64,000 bases of DNA from Pegea sp. RAD2-039 (Eukaryota > Chordata > Thaliacea > Salpida > Salpidae): positions 1,364,001 to 1,428,000 of the forward strand of contig JAQGEQ010000263.1 of the NCBI GenBank assembly GCA_034620365.1, read 5' to 3'. Shown in pieces: positions 44,286-57,705 of the stretch. The notes below the pieces were generated by a model. That model was given only the letters and a program-made list of their open reading frames with translations, was not told where the DNA came from and did not search any database. The position numbers were made by a program, and so were the translations under genes. Within the stretch, counting starts at the first letter, position 1; each line of letters begins with the position of its first letter.

Positions 44286-44585
44286 ATATTCACTGATTTT
44301 TATGTCAATAAAAATTTTATTTTACTTCGTTGTTGTAAGAAGATGAAAAGTCTTAGAAAGATGAAGATAGTTTAAAAGTTGAGAAAGTCATATTTGATTC
44401 ATAAACCTCAAAAACAGAAAACTTTTCATCAATTCAACATTTATTTGGTTTTATTTGAAAATTCGAAGAAATTATCATCAATAGAAGATTGAAAACCACA
44501 AAAAATTATTTGAAACGTGACAGAGACACGTCAAAAAAAAGTTGATAAAAAATAATAATTTCAAATAAATAATTTACGAAATAAT
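44286..44585. other. Convergent intergenic region SLC28/REV3L
   Basis: 300 bp holding both 3' UTRs. An AATAAA for SLC28 lies at 44308-44313. Nothing else is recognisable. Confidence 0.5.
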
Positions 44586-47500
44586 TTACGAAATAGAGTT
44601 GATGACGTCATCAAGGTGATACGTGGCTGAATGCTGATTGGTTAATTTCAATCTAAGAAAATAGAAACGGCAGTCAAGACTTTGACATTCAATTAATTGA
44701 CTTTGATGAGTTTTTGTACAATTCAAACAAATCTGTGAATAAATAGAAATTGAAGATGATCCTAAGATGATGTTTAGATGATACTTTGTTGATTGCATTC
44801 AATTTTCTTTCTTCTTTCCTCTTTTGATTGATTAGAAGAGTAACTGAAGATTGCTTTCTATCATCACTTGATAAACATTTGTCGCAAATTGAAGATTTGG
44901 AAATATTTCGACAAACGAAACAATGATTTGATTTGAAATATTGAAATATCGTCACCTGAAAGTCACTAGAGGTTACGACAAATCGTTTTATCTTCAGACA
45001 CTAGAGGTCAGCAGACAGCAACTACAAAGTCATTTGAAGTTATGAAAAGAAATTAAATATTGATGTAGTTACCTAGGAAACGATCAAGAAGCTTACTGAA
45101 ACTACAAAGGTTACTAAACGGCATTGACCTTTAAACTATTCGAAGTGAGATTTTGAAACGTAGGTCTCCTTGGTAACTGACGAAACCATTTATAAACATC
45201 AATTTTCATCAACGATAAAACTCGATGTAAAGTTGGTAGAAGAAGTTTAGTGACGTAATAACCGCCATTAAGTTGAAGCGATTCGTTGTCAAAAATTTGA
45301 TGAGGTTCCCGAACCAAAGTAAAAAGGGGAACCCCCGGAGCTCCACTGACCACAACATAAGGGACAGGCTGACCAGGGTGTGGTACTGATCGTTTGTCAC
45401 GTGCCAACCTCTTCCTGTCACAAAATAAAGTTGATGACGTCATAGTGAGGATGATGACGTCACCTCGCGATCAACAGACTTGGTACAATCGCTGTTGGCT
45501 TGTAGTTGTCGAGACCTCGGAACTCCTTGGAAATAATAAAGTTGTCGAAATGTTCGCGTTGCTCTAGAAGTCGACTACATGTGTCTTCCACATGAGATCT
45601 GATCTGTAGAAGATGAGGATCAGATAAAGATGAGACACAAATGAGATTTTGTTGACACAAACCACTTTAATTGATTCTTTATTAAAGATAAGATGAAGAA
45701 GTTTTTGAAGACAATTTGAAACAGCATCACATCCGTCTCTTCTAATGATCTCAATCCCCTTGGCATCTAAGATCGGATCTTTCTGCTCTAAGCTCTCCCA
45801 AGAGTATCCGACATATCGTTTTTTCGTTTGTAGCAAACAAGGTTGATACACCTGTGACGTCATCAGTTAGTCACGTGTCAAGTGTGACGTCATCACCTTT
45901 TCAAACTTCAGCTTGACCGGCTTTGGATTTGATGACGTCACTTCCTTCACAATCTCTGCACCGATACGAAACGCTTCCGACTTTGTGACGTCATCATCGA
46001 GTGATATGAAGATCGAATCAGTATCCCCGTAAACCACGTGACCTTTCCACCTCTGGAAGTTTGCTTCGACGATTTCAATCGCGTTTTCGAGTGTTTGTCG
46101 CGCGCTTTCAATAATACTATCACCAATCTGAAATTATTGTTGATGAAAATCGACGACATTTGATTTGCGAGAAGCGCGCGACAGGCGCTTGAAACCAGCA
46201 CCTCAACACACGGCATCCTGCCCGAGAAGCTTGCTGCTGTATATCCAAATGTTGTATTTGATAATAATTTCAAACCAAGTTGTCGATGATGTAATTGATG
46301 ACGTAACACTTCATCATTACATTGCTTCATCAGATCTTTCGTCATAATTCGCGCTTTCAAGATCTCATCAAGCATCTTCGGCAAAATCCCCCTTCTAATC
46401 GAAGACTTCACAAAAACCACGCCGTTAGGCGTCACCGTCAAAGCATCACGTGACAGCAGATCGCGAAGCTTCTGTTTTGTGATGTAATAAGAAGTACAAC
46501 CAAAAGGAAATGCCTGATCCCTGTAAACATCTGATGACGTCATCAGATCACTTATGACGTCACATACTTGATGAGATCTTCCAATCTTCCGAGACAAGTA
46601 GAATAACAAATGTTGTTGGCGATGATGATAGATGGGTAGAGGCTCTGGAAGTCCAGGACAAGGACTGGACCAGTGTACAGCTTTGACTGTGGTTCGAGGA
46701 CAAGTGGGATTGACTGAGGAGCCCTTTGACCTGATCTTTGGAGGACATTTGGACTGACAGCGATAAAGTTGTTTCGGCGAGTGTGTCTTAACATGATACT
46801 TTCAACCTAAAAAATTTGATGAAAATCTTTAAAGATCAGATGAAAGATCAGCTGAAAGATCAGATAAAAGATCAGATGAAAAACTCACTTTAAATTGACT
46901 TCCTTTTGAAAGAACTTCTTCAAACTGAATCCCGTAAATTCGACTGAATTCGGAGCATTTCTTCAAAATATTTAATTCCGATAAAATCTCTAAATTCCCT
47001 AAAACTGATTTCGAGAAATAATCAGCAAATCTATACAGACGTCTCAAGACTTGCTGACCACTAGCAAGTGACCTTCGAAACCAACCATCAAGGGTCTGCT
47101 GCTGATAAAAGGGGCGTCTCTTGTGGAAGAGATGAAGATAAACTTGATGTTGAGTGAAACTCCTAAGATGAAGTTCTGATCGATAAACTTTCCACAAATT
47201 TATTAAAACTCTTCCAGAGATTGATGAAGTGACGGAGGAGCTAACACAAAAAGTCTTCTGCTGATTGGTTGGATGTTGATGAGGTATTCGCGATAATTCG
47301 CGTTTCATATCGCGACCCAAAACTTGTCCACGTGTTGCCAGGTAACCCCATGACCTCATTTCGACATCGTGTCCGCATAAAACGTCTGGATCGAGTCGAT
47401 GCAAAAGCGCGATAAAACGCGAAATCAGATCTGATTCATTTTCACAGCAAATTATTGGAAAGTCGTTCGCGAAGCTTCCCGTTGCGTTGTTGCCGGTAGC

Positions 47501-50500
47501 AACGAGCGCCGATTGTTCGAAAGGTCGATTTTGGTCGTCATGGGCAACAGCATAGAAGATAGATGTGATTGGATCAATCTCAGGATCTGATTGAAGATCG
47601 AATCTTGAATTTGAATGAAGTTCCATCGACATCACGACTAATTGATTTCCTATCGAGTGACCAAATCGACTTTTTTGGCTTTTTTCGATTTTGGCCTCAA
47701 TTTTTTCTTCTTTGATTTCTCTTTTAGCTTGAAAATACTTGATGACGTCACAACGCTTTGGAGGCGCTTTGACTGGCGTGATGACGTCATCAAGAGTAGA
47801 ATCAACTAGTAACTTCATGAGCGACGGGTCCTTCGGCAACGCAGCGACAACTGCTGTGACGTCATCACCGCTTTGTGACGCAATCATCATTCGCCATCTT
47901 TGAAGTGATCCTTCGAAAGGAGAAGATCTCGAAGCCGATTGATTTTTGCAATCGCGTCGGACTTCGTCACGGGTCGGTGGTTTTGACGCGGTAATGAAGT
48001 AATCAGTAGAATCTTGCATTGATGATGTCATCAGTTGGAGTGAAGAACTTGATGACGTCATCAATTGAGATAGAGATGGTGATGACGTCATCAACTGAGG
48101 TAAAGATGGCGATGACGTCATCAGTTGAGATGAAACATCTACAAAAATGAAGTTTTATAAAAGATCTTTTTGAAGTTTTCCTCAACTGACATTCAACGAC
48201 GGAGTTTTCAACTCTTCCAGTGATGACGTCATCAACTTTAGATTCTTCCTGACTGACTAGAGATTCAATTCCTGACTCCCAAGGATTCCTCATAGCAATT
48301 GTTTCATTAAAATCATCATCATCAGTTTCTACATCATCAGAAGTGACGTCATAAGTAGTGACGTCATCAGTAGTGACGTCATCAGTAGTGACATGATCAT
48401 TTCTTTCTAAATTAAATGTGACGTCACAAGAACTATAAATAAAACTTTTTAAATTTTTTGAAAAACTTTTTTTATTTAAAACCTCAAATCTGTCGAAGAT
48501 TGTGACGTCATCGCTTCTTGCGTTAAAAATTCACGAAGTTTCTGCATCAATAACCAACATGAGTGACATCATTAACTGGTGACGTCATCACCTGCAACGC
48601 ATCAGTTGTCTCGCGTCGTGATTGACGAATCGAAGAATTGCTATTTTCAAACTCGATGACGTCATCAGTCGTCCACAAAGCTGCGATTCCTGGGTTTTCC
48701 CCTCCAGTGAGATTTCTTATTGAACAAGCTAATATCAACAAAATGAAAAATAAATTGTCGTAACTAACTTGTTGATGACGTCATCAGTAATGACGTCAAC
48801 TTCTAATTGACAACAACTTTGCCGTTGAAGAACTTCAGACGGAATAAAAACTGATTCTTCCATCAAATCTTCATCCCAAAAAGCTTCAAACGGACAAACA
48901 GCTTTTGTGGCTTCAGACAACAATTTCTCTTGAAAAATATATAATCAGTAACCAGTAGCAACCATCAGTAACTAGTAGCAACCATCAGTAACTAGTAGCA
49001 ACCATCAGTAACTAGTAGCAACCATCAGTAACTAGTAGCAACCATCAGTAACTAGTAGCAACCATCAGTAACTAGTAGCAACCATCAGTAACTAGTAGCA
49101 ACCATCAGTAACTAGTAGCAACCATCAGTAACTAGTAGCAACCATCAGTAGTACAACCATCAGTAACTAGTAGCAACCATCAGTAACTAGTAGCAACCAT
49201 CAGTAACTAGTAGCAACCATCAGTAACTAGTAGCAACCATCAGTAACTAGTAGCAACCATCAGTAGCTAGTAGCAAACATCAGTAACTAGTAGCAAACAT
49301 CAGTAACTAGTAGCAACCATCAGTAGCTAGTAGCAAACATCAGTAACTAGTAGCAACCATCAGTAACTAGTAGCAACCATCAGTAACTAGTAGCAAACAT
49401 CAGTAACTAGTAGCAACCATCAGTAGCTAGTAGCAAACATCAGTAACTAGTAGCAACCATCAGTAACTAGTAGCAACCATCAGTAACCAGTAGCAACCAT
49501 CAGTAACTAGTAGCAACCATCAGTAGCTAGTAGCAAACATCAGTAACTAGTAGCAAACATCAGTAACTAGTAGCAACCATCAGTAACTAGTAGCAAACAT
49601 CAGTAACTAGTAGCAACCATCAGTAACTAGTAGCAACCATCAGTAACTAGTAGCAAACATCAGTAACTAGTAGCAAACATCAGTAACTAGTAGCAACCAT
49701 CAGTAACTAGTAGCAACCATCAGTAACTAGTAGCAACCATCAGTAACTAGTAGCAACCATCAGTAGCTAGTAGCAAACATCAGTAACTAGTAGCAAACAT
49801 CAGTAACTAGTAGCAACCATCAGTAGCTAGTAGCAAACATCAGTAACTAGTAGCAACCATCAGTAACATGTAGCAACCATCAGTAACTAGTAGCAACCAT
49901 CAGTAACTAGTAGCAACCATCAGTAACTAGTGGCAACCATCAGTAACTAGTAGCAACCATCAGTAACTAGTAGCAACCATCAGTAACTAGTAGCAAACAT
50001 CAGTAACTAGTAGCAACCATCAGTAGCTAGTAGCAAGCATCAGTAACTAGTAGCAAACATCAGTAACTAGTAGCAACCATCAGTAACTAGCAGCAACCAT
50101 CAGTAACTAGTAGCAACCATCAGTAACCAATAGCAACCATCAGTAACTAGTAGCAAACATCAGTAACTAGTAGCAAACATCAGTAACTAGTAGCAACCAT
50201 CAGTAACCAGTAGCAACCATCAGTAACTAGTAGCAACCATCAGTAACTAGTAGCAACCATCAGTAACTAGTAGCAACCATCAGTAACCAGTAGCAACCAT
50301 TAGTAACTATTAGCAACCATCAGTAACTAGTAGCAACCATTAGTAACTAGTAGCAACCATCAGTAACTAGTAGCAACCATCAGTAATTAGTAGCAACTAT
50401 CAGTAACTAGTAGCAACCATCAGTAACTAGCAGCAACCATCAGTAACCAGTAGCAACCATCAGTAACTAGTAGCAACCATCAGTAACTAGTAGCAACCAT

Positions 50501-51809
50501 CAGTAATTAGTAGCAACTATCAGTAACTAGTAGCAACCATCAGTAACTAGTAGCAAACATCAGTAACTAGTAGCAACCATCAGTAACCAGTAGCAACCAT
50601 CAGTAACTAGTAGCAACCATCAGTAACTAGTAGCAACCATCAGTAACTAGTAGCAACCATCAGTAACTAGTAGCAACCATCAGTAACTAGTAGCAACCAT
50701 CAGTAACTAGTAGCAACCATCAGTAACCAGTAGCAACCATCAGTAACTAGTAGCAACCATCAGTAACTAGTAGCAACCATCAGTAACTAGTAGCAACCAT
50801 CAGTAACTAGTAGCAACCATCAGTAACTAGTAGCAACCATCAGTACTAGTAGCAACCATCAGTAATTAGTAGCAACCATCAGTAACTAGTAGCAACCATC
50901 AGTAACTAGTAGCAACCATCAGTAACTAGCAGCAACCATCAGTAACTAGTAGCAACCATCAGTAACTAGTAGCAACCATCAGTAACAAGTAGCAATAACG
51001 TAGTGTTATTTAGTTTTATTTTTAAATTCTAACTTTTTTACTTTTTCGATTTTTGCTTCCTCTAATCCAGAAATATTTTGTGAAGATAAAGTCCATACCA
51101 TGAAGATTATAATCAATAAGAAATTGTAAGATGAAAGGGATGTGAGATTGGAAAGTTTGAAAATAACTATTAAATATTTTTCCAGACTGAAGAATTTCAC
51201 AAGCTCTTCAAATAGAACAAAAAAATTATTCAAATTACAATTTTCAAAAATGATCAAAAGACTAAAAATTTACTTTTTAATATAAAATGAAGAATAAAAA
51301 TAAATTTTTAAGAATTCTTCTTCTTCATCATAAAAACCATAGAATTGCCTGAAGCAAACAGAATATTAAAAAATAAAAATTTAAAAATATAAATAATCAA
51401 AGAAGTAAAAATTTGAACTAACTTTCCTTTAACTATTTCAATCTTAAAAACTTTTTCATATTTTACTTCATGAGACAAACTTTCATTCAAAGCATTATCA
51501 AGTTGAATAGCAAGTTGATACAAAAAATCTTCCTCATCTAATCTATGAACTAGTCCAAAAGATTTAGTTAATATGTAAGGAAAACACCCATGTACATGCA
51601 TACAAGTAGTTTGACCTATAAATAATAAATAAAAAAGTTGTCCAAAATTGAAATCTTAAACCTGCTGACGTGGATCCGAATATTCTAATGATTGGAACTG
51701 AAAATATTTTTTGTTTTTTAAAATCTGAATTCATTAAGTCTAATCCTTTGGTTGGTTTTGTCATATAAGTGTCAATTGAAAATATTCTTAAAGCAAAAAT
51801 ACTTTCCAT
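44586..51809 (-). CDS. REV3L: DNA polymerase zeta catalytic subunit, compact form
   Basis: Catalytic subunit of the translesion polymerase Pol zeta. Exon 1 is 51662-51809 (ATG at 51809), then 51423-51615, 51274-51348, 51042-51205, 48769-48928, 48592-48715, 48483-48541, an exon near 48190-48450, the large exon about 46890-48139, and further exons to the stop at 44586. Exons add up to roughly 1,400 residues against 3,130 in human; the long vertebrate middle is missing. The N-terminal region has TTCMHVHGCFPYI and CEILQSGKIF. ASKPPTRDEV matches the REV7-binding site. The polymerase domain has motif A DFQSLYPSIIIA, LGLKLLSNTTFGYT and motif C VYGDTDSIF. The C-terminus keeps both Cys motifs (CFVC...CDKC and CLNC...ECQSLDC) for zinc or Fe-S and POLD2. 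The active site is intact. Confidence 0.95.
44600..48800. repeat. Cluster of dispersed TGACGTCA octamers (REV3L)
   Basis: Roughly 25 exact copies in 4.2 kb, again in both exons and introns of one gene, densest at 48.05-48.8 kb. Confidence 0.9.
47995..48450 (-). repeat. TGACGTCA-based coding repeats in REV3L
   Basis: Within two neighbouring REV3L exons the octamer recurs every 14-30 bp. In the upstream exon it reads as TTDDVTTDDVTTYDVTSDDV. In the large exon the same DNA motif is read in another frame as repeated LMTSS (QLMTSSPSLPQLMTSS). The peptide repeats are therefore by-products of a DNA-level repeat. Confidence 0.85.
48946..50996 (-). repeat. 20-bp minisatellite array B (REV3L intron 4)
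   Basis: About 100 copies. On the plus strand the unit is ATCAGTAACTAGTAGCAACC, the exact reverse complement of array A's unit, so in the REV3L sense orientation it reads GGTTGCTACTAGTTACTGAT. Variant units (AAACAT, AGCTAG, ACCAGT) recur in blocks. The array occupies nearly the whole 2.1-kb intron 48929-51041. Confidence 0.97.
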
Positions 51810-54125
51810 TCTATTAATTTTGGTTTGATCTAAAGTTTTATAAAATTAAAAAGTTTAAAAATTGAATTCAAATTTTTATAAAAGCTTTTATAACTTTAAA
51901 CTAAATTTATATTTAATAAAATTGAAATCATTCAATTATAATTTCAATATCTAAGTCAGGTTTTCATCAAAGTTTATTAAATTTTCAAAATGCTTTGACA
52001 AAAAATAATTTTGAACAAAAAGACTTCAATGTTAGTGTTTGTTTTAATGAAATTTTATATCAATAATTAATAAATAATTCTCCATACTTACTATCTCAGA
52101 AATGTGGCGGGTTAGTCCCTAACTTGTGAAAAAACATTTTAAATTTCCCTCAAAATTGTTTTTACCATAAATGAAAATTCGAAATAAAATATCTAAAATA
52201 AGAAAGATTGAAAATATAAATTTCATAAATCTAAAGATTTTAAATTCAAATTGAACTTTAAAAACAAATTATAAATCATTTTATTGATTTTTATTGAAAG
52301 GATAGATACCACAGTCGAGTTACATGATTTAATTTTGAGAAATTATTTAAACTAGTCTTCTTTAAAATCTTGCTTTTTATCCTACAGTTAACGGTTATAT
52401 TGGTGAGATTTATTAACACTGTTTTATCAAAATCAAAATGTGTTAAAGTTTGCGTAAAAATTAGTTTTAATAAGAATTTAACTTTCTTGAAATTTTTATT
52501 TCGTCTTAGTTTTTTTAATCTGCTTCGGCTGAGAACGACCATACTCATATGTCAGGGCAGAAATTATGGAGATCCAATTAAAGCCCATGTAGTAGGATTC
52601 CATTTCCCCCACTAACGAAGTTATGCAGAGGAACAGACGGACTGGTGTAACTGCGCCCGGCCCGGCTGGCGACGCAAAAGTGGCACTGAATACATTGACG
52701 AACTACCTACTGGGCTCCAACTCCGTCTTTAGAGTTTTTTTTTGTATTTTCTGGAAGTGTTTTCATTAACCAGACTAACAGAGCCCTTTTATTCGCGTCT
52801 TTCTTATTGAATTTTCTTAGTCGCAAATATGTGTCTATCTGGGTTCGAACCTAGAACCTCCCGACTGGTAGGGTGATATGCTAACCGCTAACCGCACAGA
52901 TGTAACAATTGTCTTATTTTAATGGAATATATTTAAAAATTTTATTGTAAAATTGAATAAATTTGATTATCTACAGATGCAATCAAACTTGTGTTCAAGT
53001 ACATTTCAAAATATTTAGAAGTTTTTCCAATTACTCATCAGCTTTTCAACGATCCAAAAATATTAATCAATAAGAAAATATAATGTTAATTTTTTCAATT
53101 TGTAGTTCAGGGATTTTTGAAAAATTTTAATTGATTTCAAAATCTCATTCATCCTTTATAAATTTATTTTTAAAGTATGTTTTTAAAAAAGGATTTATGT
53201 TTAAAATATTTGAAGAAACTCGAATTCTAGATAAAAAAAGAAATAAATATCTATCGTATTAATTACAGGATTAATGAACATTAAATTTTATTACGGTTAT
53301 TTATATTTTAAAACTAACTAAATTATAGTTTACTTATTATATCTGGGGCTTAAATAGAAAAAAGTCAAATTGTTTATTACAGCATGGAGTCTTCGTGTAA
53401 TATATTGCATTAGTGATAAAAAAATTTGATTTTCAATCAGAATTTTTGCTTTATTCTGTAAAGCTTCAGTGTCAGTGATTAATTAAATGATTAAATGATA
53501 AGTTAAAACATTAATTTTAGTTATTTTCTCATGTATTATCTCTTTTTTATTGTTAGTATTTGCAAAAGTAGGCCAAAGTTTTTACTAATAGTCGAAATTT
53601 AGTTTTTAGTAAAAACTAGTTTTTATTTTTTCAGTGTTTCTAAACTGACAAAAAATCTTTTGTTAACAACTCATTTGATTTTATCGAATTTTAGTTATAA
53701 ATGATTTATAATTTATAAATTTGTTCTCATTAAGTTTAAAAAATTGAAATGAAACAAATCAGTTGTTAAAAATTTTCAAATTTTTTTTATTATAAATTAA
53801 AGTTTTTTAACATTTTTATTTTAACCACTGAATAACTGAAAAGTGAATTTTATACAAATTTTTTTGAATAATTTTTTTTAATATTCAAGGAAATAATAAT
53901 TATTAATTCTTATTTTTTGAAACTTTTTTATTTTATAATTTCTAATTAATTGTGATTTTTTATTATCTTTGTTTAAGAAAATGTGAGAATTAAATACTAT
54001 ATAATAAAAATATTATGCTTATAAAAAACGTTTAGTAAGAAAACTCTACTAACTTTTATTTATAATATTTATATTTGTTAATACTTAATATTTTTACAGT
54101 TTGAAAATATTTAGATTATTTAAAA
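51810..54125. other. Divergent intergenic region REV3L/BOP1
   Basis: Apart from the SINE copy at 52546-52905 this is AT-rich with no exon seen. It holds the promoters of REV3L (left) and BOP1 (right). Confidence 0.45.
52546..52905 (-). repeat. tRNA-derived SINE, copy 2
   Basis: Aligns along its length with 5814-6185. On the minus strand the head contains GCGGTTAGCATATC (A-box-like) and AGGTTCGAACCCAG (B box) with the usual spacing, then the shared body, ending near CCCTGACATATG. The tRNA-like head is better preserved here than in copy 1. No open frame is conserved between the copies, so it is a non-coding element. Confidence 0.82.
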
Positions 54126-57100
54126 ATGCCAATTAAAGCAAAAAAGAGAAATTTGCCCAAAAATGATTTAGATGTAATTGAAAATCAGGTAAAGTAGTTT
54201 CATTTAATCAACATTTTAATAAAACATCTTTTTAATTATAGGCAGATTTAGTTGGTCATATGAAAACTTCGATGACGATTGATTCTGATAGTGAAGAAAA
54301 TGGTAAAGATATTTCTATTGTAAGCAACTATTAATTTTATAAATCTTTATTTTAAGGATCAGATGATGATAATGAAACAGAACTTTCTCATGTGAGTCTT
54401 TAAATCTAAATTGTTTTCAAGATAAAATTAATTTCAATTTCCCTATTTGAATTTTTCATCTAAACTTTTAATTAAAACTTGTTTCTGATGATCAAATATA
54501 GGAGGACAATTTCAAAGATGTAGTTGAACAAGTGAATTATGCTGAAGATCATGATGTCTCAGATGAGGAAGTGAGTTAAACTTCGGTAATATTTCATATT
54601 AACGGCGGAGTTTTCATCTTAGGATCTCCGCAATACTGTAGGAAATATCCCGATGAAATGGTATGAACGCTGTTCACATCTCGGCTATAATTTGGATGGA
54701 AAACCGATTTCTAAACCAATCAGAAATCTAGATGAGCTTGACAAGTTTCTGGATAAGATGGAGAATAAGAATTTCTGGTAAATATTAACAAACAACATCC
54801 GGTTGATCTTCATCTGATCCACTTTATAGGAAGACTATATATGATCAGTCGACTGGAACAAATCATGTGTTGAATGAAGAAGAACAAAATTTAATCAGTC
54901 GTTTAGAACGCGGAGGTTTCTACTCTTCTGAAATTGATCCTCATGCTCCATATGAAGACATCTTTACACATGAAGAGATGATCCATCCATTATCAAATGC
55001 TCCCGCTCATAAAAGGAGCTTTTTGCCTTCAAAATCAGAAAATGAAAAGGTTTGTAATTTGAGTAACTTGTGGTAGTTGATGAGATTTGTTCAAAGATCG
55101 GGCGTCTCGTAAACGCGATTAAACGCGGTTGGCTGAAAATCGAGAAACCGAAGAAAGAGGAGGAGCAAGAAAGGACTTTTTATGATCTCTGGGCGGATAA
55201 TGAAGACAAACATTTGGTATTTTTAGCGCTACTTGGTTTCAATTTCAACTAAATTTGATGTTTTGAAGTCTAAAAGAGATCAAGCTCTTCAAAAGATGCA
55301 TATTCCTGCTCCTAAAGAACCTCTTCCTACTCATGAAGCATCCTATAATCCTCCACCGGAATATTTACCAACTCAACAAGAGGTACTCGACTCTCTGCTG
55401 CCTGCTAGTGACTAATTCTATTCTTCTTGAGATTGATGATATGTCAAGTGAAGATGAAAATGATGAGAAGAGCAAATACAGATTGATTCCTAAAAAATAT
55501 GACTCCTTGAGAAAAGTGCCCCAGTACGAGAGTTTTATTCAGCTACGATTTCTTCGGAACTTGGATCTGTATCTGTGTCCTAGACAGCGGAAGATGAAGG
55601 TGATGTTAACGTCTCTTGGAACTGCTCATCTAATCTTTATTTTGTAGGTTAATGTTAATCCAGAAGATTTGATCCCTGATCTTCCTCGACCAGCTGATCT
55701 TCGTCCTTTCCCAACATCTCAAACTCTCGCTTTCAAAGGTCATGAATCAATGATCCGAAGCATCTCTGTCAACTCCGCAGGAAGTTTGCTCGTTTCAGGT
55801 AATTTCTATCACTTGATCCTCATCACTTCTTGATCCTCATCACTTCTTGATTCTCATCATTCCCTGATCTTCATCATTCTATGATCTTCATCACTCCCTG
55901 ATCTTCATCACTGCTTGATCTTCATCACTCCCTTATTCTTATCATTCCATGATCTTCATCACTTCCTGATCTTCATCACTCCCTGATCTTCATCACTTCC
56001 TGATCTTCATCACTCCCTGATCTTCATCACTGCTTGATCTTCATCACTTTCTGATCCTCATCACTTCCTGATCTTCATCATTCCATGATTTTCATCACTC
56101 CCTGATCTTCATCACTTCTTGATTTTCATCACTCCCTGATCTTCATCACTTCTTGATCTTCATCACTTCTTGATCTTCATCACTTCTTGATCTTCATCAC
56201 TTCTTGATCTTCATCACTTCTTGATCTTCATCACTCCCTGATCTTCATCATTCCATGATCTTCATCACTCCCTGATCTTCATCATTCTATGATCTTCATC
56301 ACTGCTTGATCTTCATCACTCCCTGATCTTCATCATTCCATGATCTTCATCACTCCCTGATATTCATCACTCCCTGATCTTCATTACTGCTTGATCTTCA
56401 TCACTTCTTGATCTTCATCACTCCCTGATCTTCATCACTGCTTGATCTTCACCTGTTTTCTAATCTTTCTCTAGGATCGGATGATGGCAGCATCCGTGTC
56501 TGGGATGTAGCAACTGGAAGATGTCTTCGTAAGTTTCAACTTCATGAATTGGACAAGGTCAAGTGTGTGTCCTGGTGCCCCAGCTCCAAACTTTCTTTGA
56601 TCAGTGTAGTGATGTAAAGATCAAGAAGATCTTAAGATCAAGATGTTGATGAAATTTTTTCAGAGGCTCAACTGTTCAGCTAATCAATCCATGTCTGGGT
56701 GATCCAGTAATCCAGAAGACTACAGATCAGTTAATCCGTGCTCCTATCCCTGAAGAAGAGAAAGAAGAAGAAGATGAGGATCAGAAGAAGATCATTGAAG
56801 ATTGGAAGTTGATTGATGGCCAATCACCTTGCTCCAACTTCAAATGGATCCTTATTGATCACCCGAAGGTCGGTTGTGACGTCATCACCTCACATCACGT
56901 GACCGTCTTGATTTGTAGGCTATAGGTGAAGTCGTTTGGCATCATAAAAGCGATTACTTCGCGACGACGTTGCCTAGCAACGGACACACGCAAGTGTTGA
57001 TTCATCAGCTAACTAAACGTCAATCAACAAGTCCTTTTAGTAAATGTCGTGGAATCGTTCAAACTGTCAGCTTCCATCCATCACGTCCCCTCTTCTTTGT

Positions 57101-57705
57101 TGCGGTTTGTTGGGGCGTTTTTGGTGCCCTTGTTTTGCTTTTATCATCTTCTTTTACAGACTCAACGTTACGTTCGAGTTTATGATCTGTTGAAGCAGGA
57201 GTTAACTCGAAAGTTGATGTGCAACTCCAAATGGATTTCATCAATTTCAGTTCACCCAGGAGGTTTGAAAGATTGACAAATTGCTGGTTGCTGATTGGAC
57301 GATATTTTTGTAGGTGATAATCTATTAGTTGGAGGTTATGATCGACGATTAGTTTGGATGGATTTGGATTTGTCATCAAAACCTTATCAGCAGATGAAAT
57401 ATCACAAGAAGGCGATCCGATCTGTTCAGTATCATCGGAAGTATCCGCTCTTTGCATCCGCATCTGATGATGCTTCCGTCATCATTGGACACGGACTCGT
57501 CTACAAGTAAGTCCCAATCCTCTTCATTCTCATCTTATCTTCTTCTTTTAGCGATCTTTTACAAAATCCTCGAATTGTTCCCGTCAAAGTCCTTAAAGGA
57601 CACACTCCTGTTCGGAATGTTGGAGTTTTGGATTGTTGTTGGCATCCGACTCAACCTTGGATCTTTACATCAGCTGCTGATAACGTCATTCGGCTCTTTA
57701 CATGA
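54126..57705 (+). CDS. BOP1: Ribosome biogenesis protein BOP1 (PeBoW subunit)
   Basis: BOP1 acts with PES1 and WDR12 in 28S/5.8S rRNA processing in the nucleolus. Sixteen exons (54126-54188 to 57552-57705) join to about 704 residues (human 746). An acidic N-terminus is followed by the BOP1NT domain: [72 protein letters not shown] and [15 protein letters not shown] with PEDLIP. The WD40 repeats follow: [114 protein letters not shown] and a final [13 protein letters not shown]. It uses TGA at 57703. Introns are about 45-60 bp except the repeat-filled intron 10. Confidence 0.97.
55805..56455 (+). repeat. TGATCTTCATCACT tandem repeat in BOP1 intron 10
   Basis: About 35 imperfect 17-18-bp units of the type CTGATCTTCATCACTCC or CTTGATCTTCATCACTT fill the intron 55799-56474. 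On the coding strand the units are pyrimidine-rich and lack AG. Confidence 0.93.

Noticed and set aside
52830..52905. tRNA gene on the minus strand
   Set aside because: B box and A-box-like sequence are present, but no acceptor stem or anticodon arm folds properly and the sequence continues into a 300-bp body shared with another copy. It is a SINE head, not a functional tRNA.
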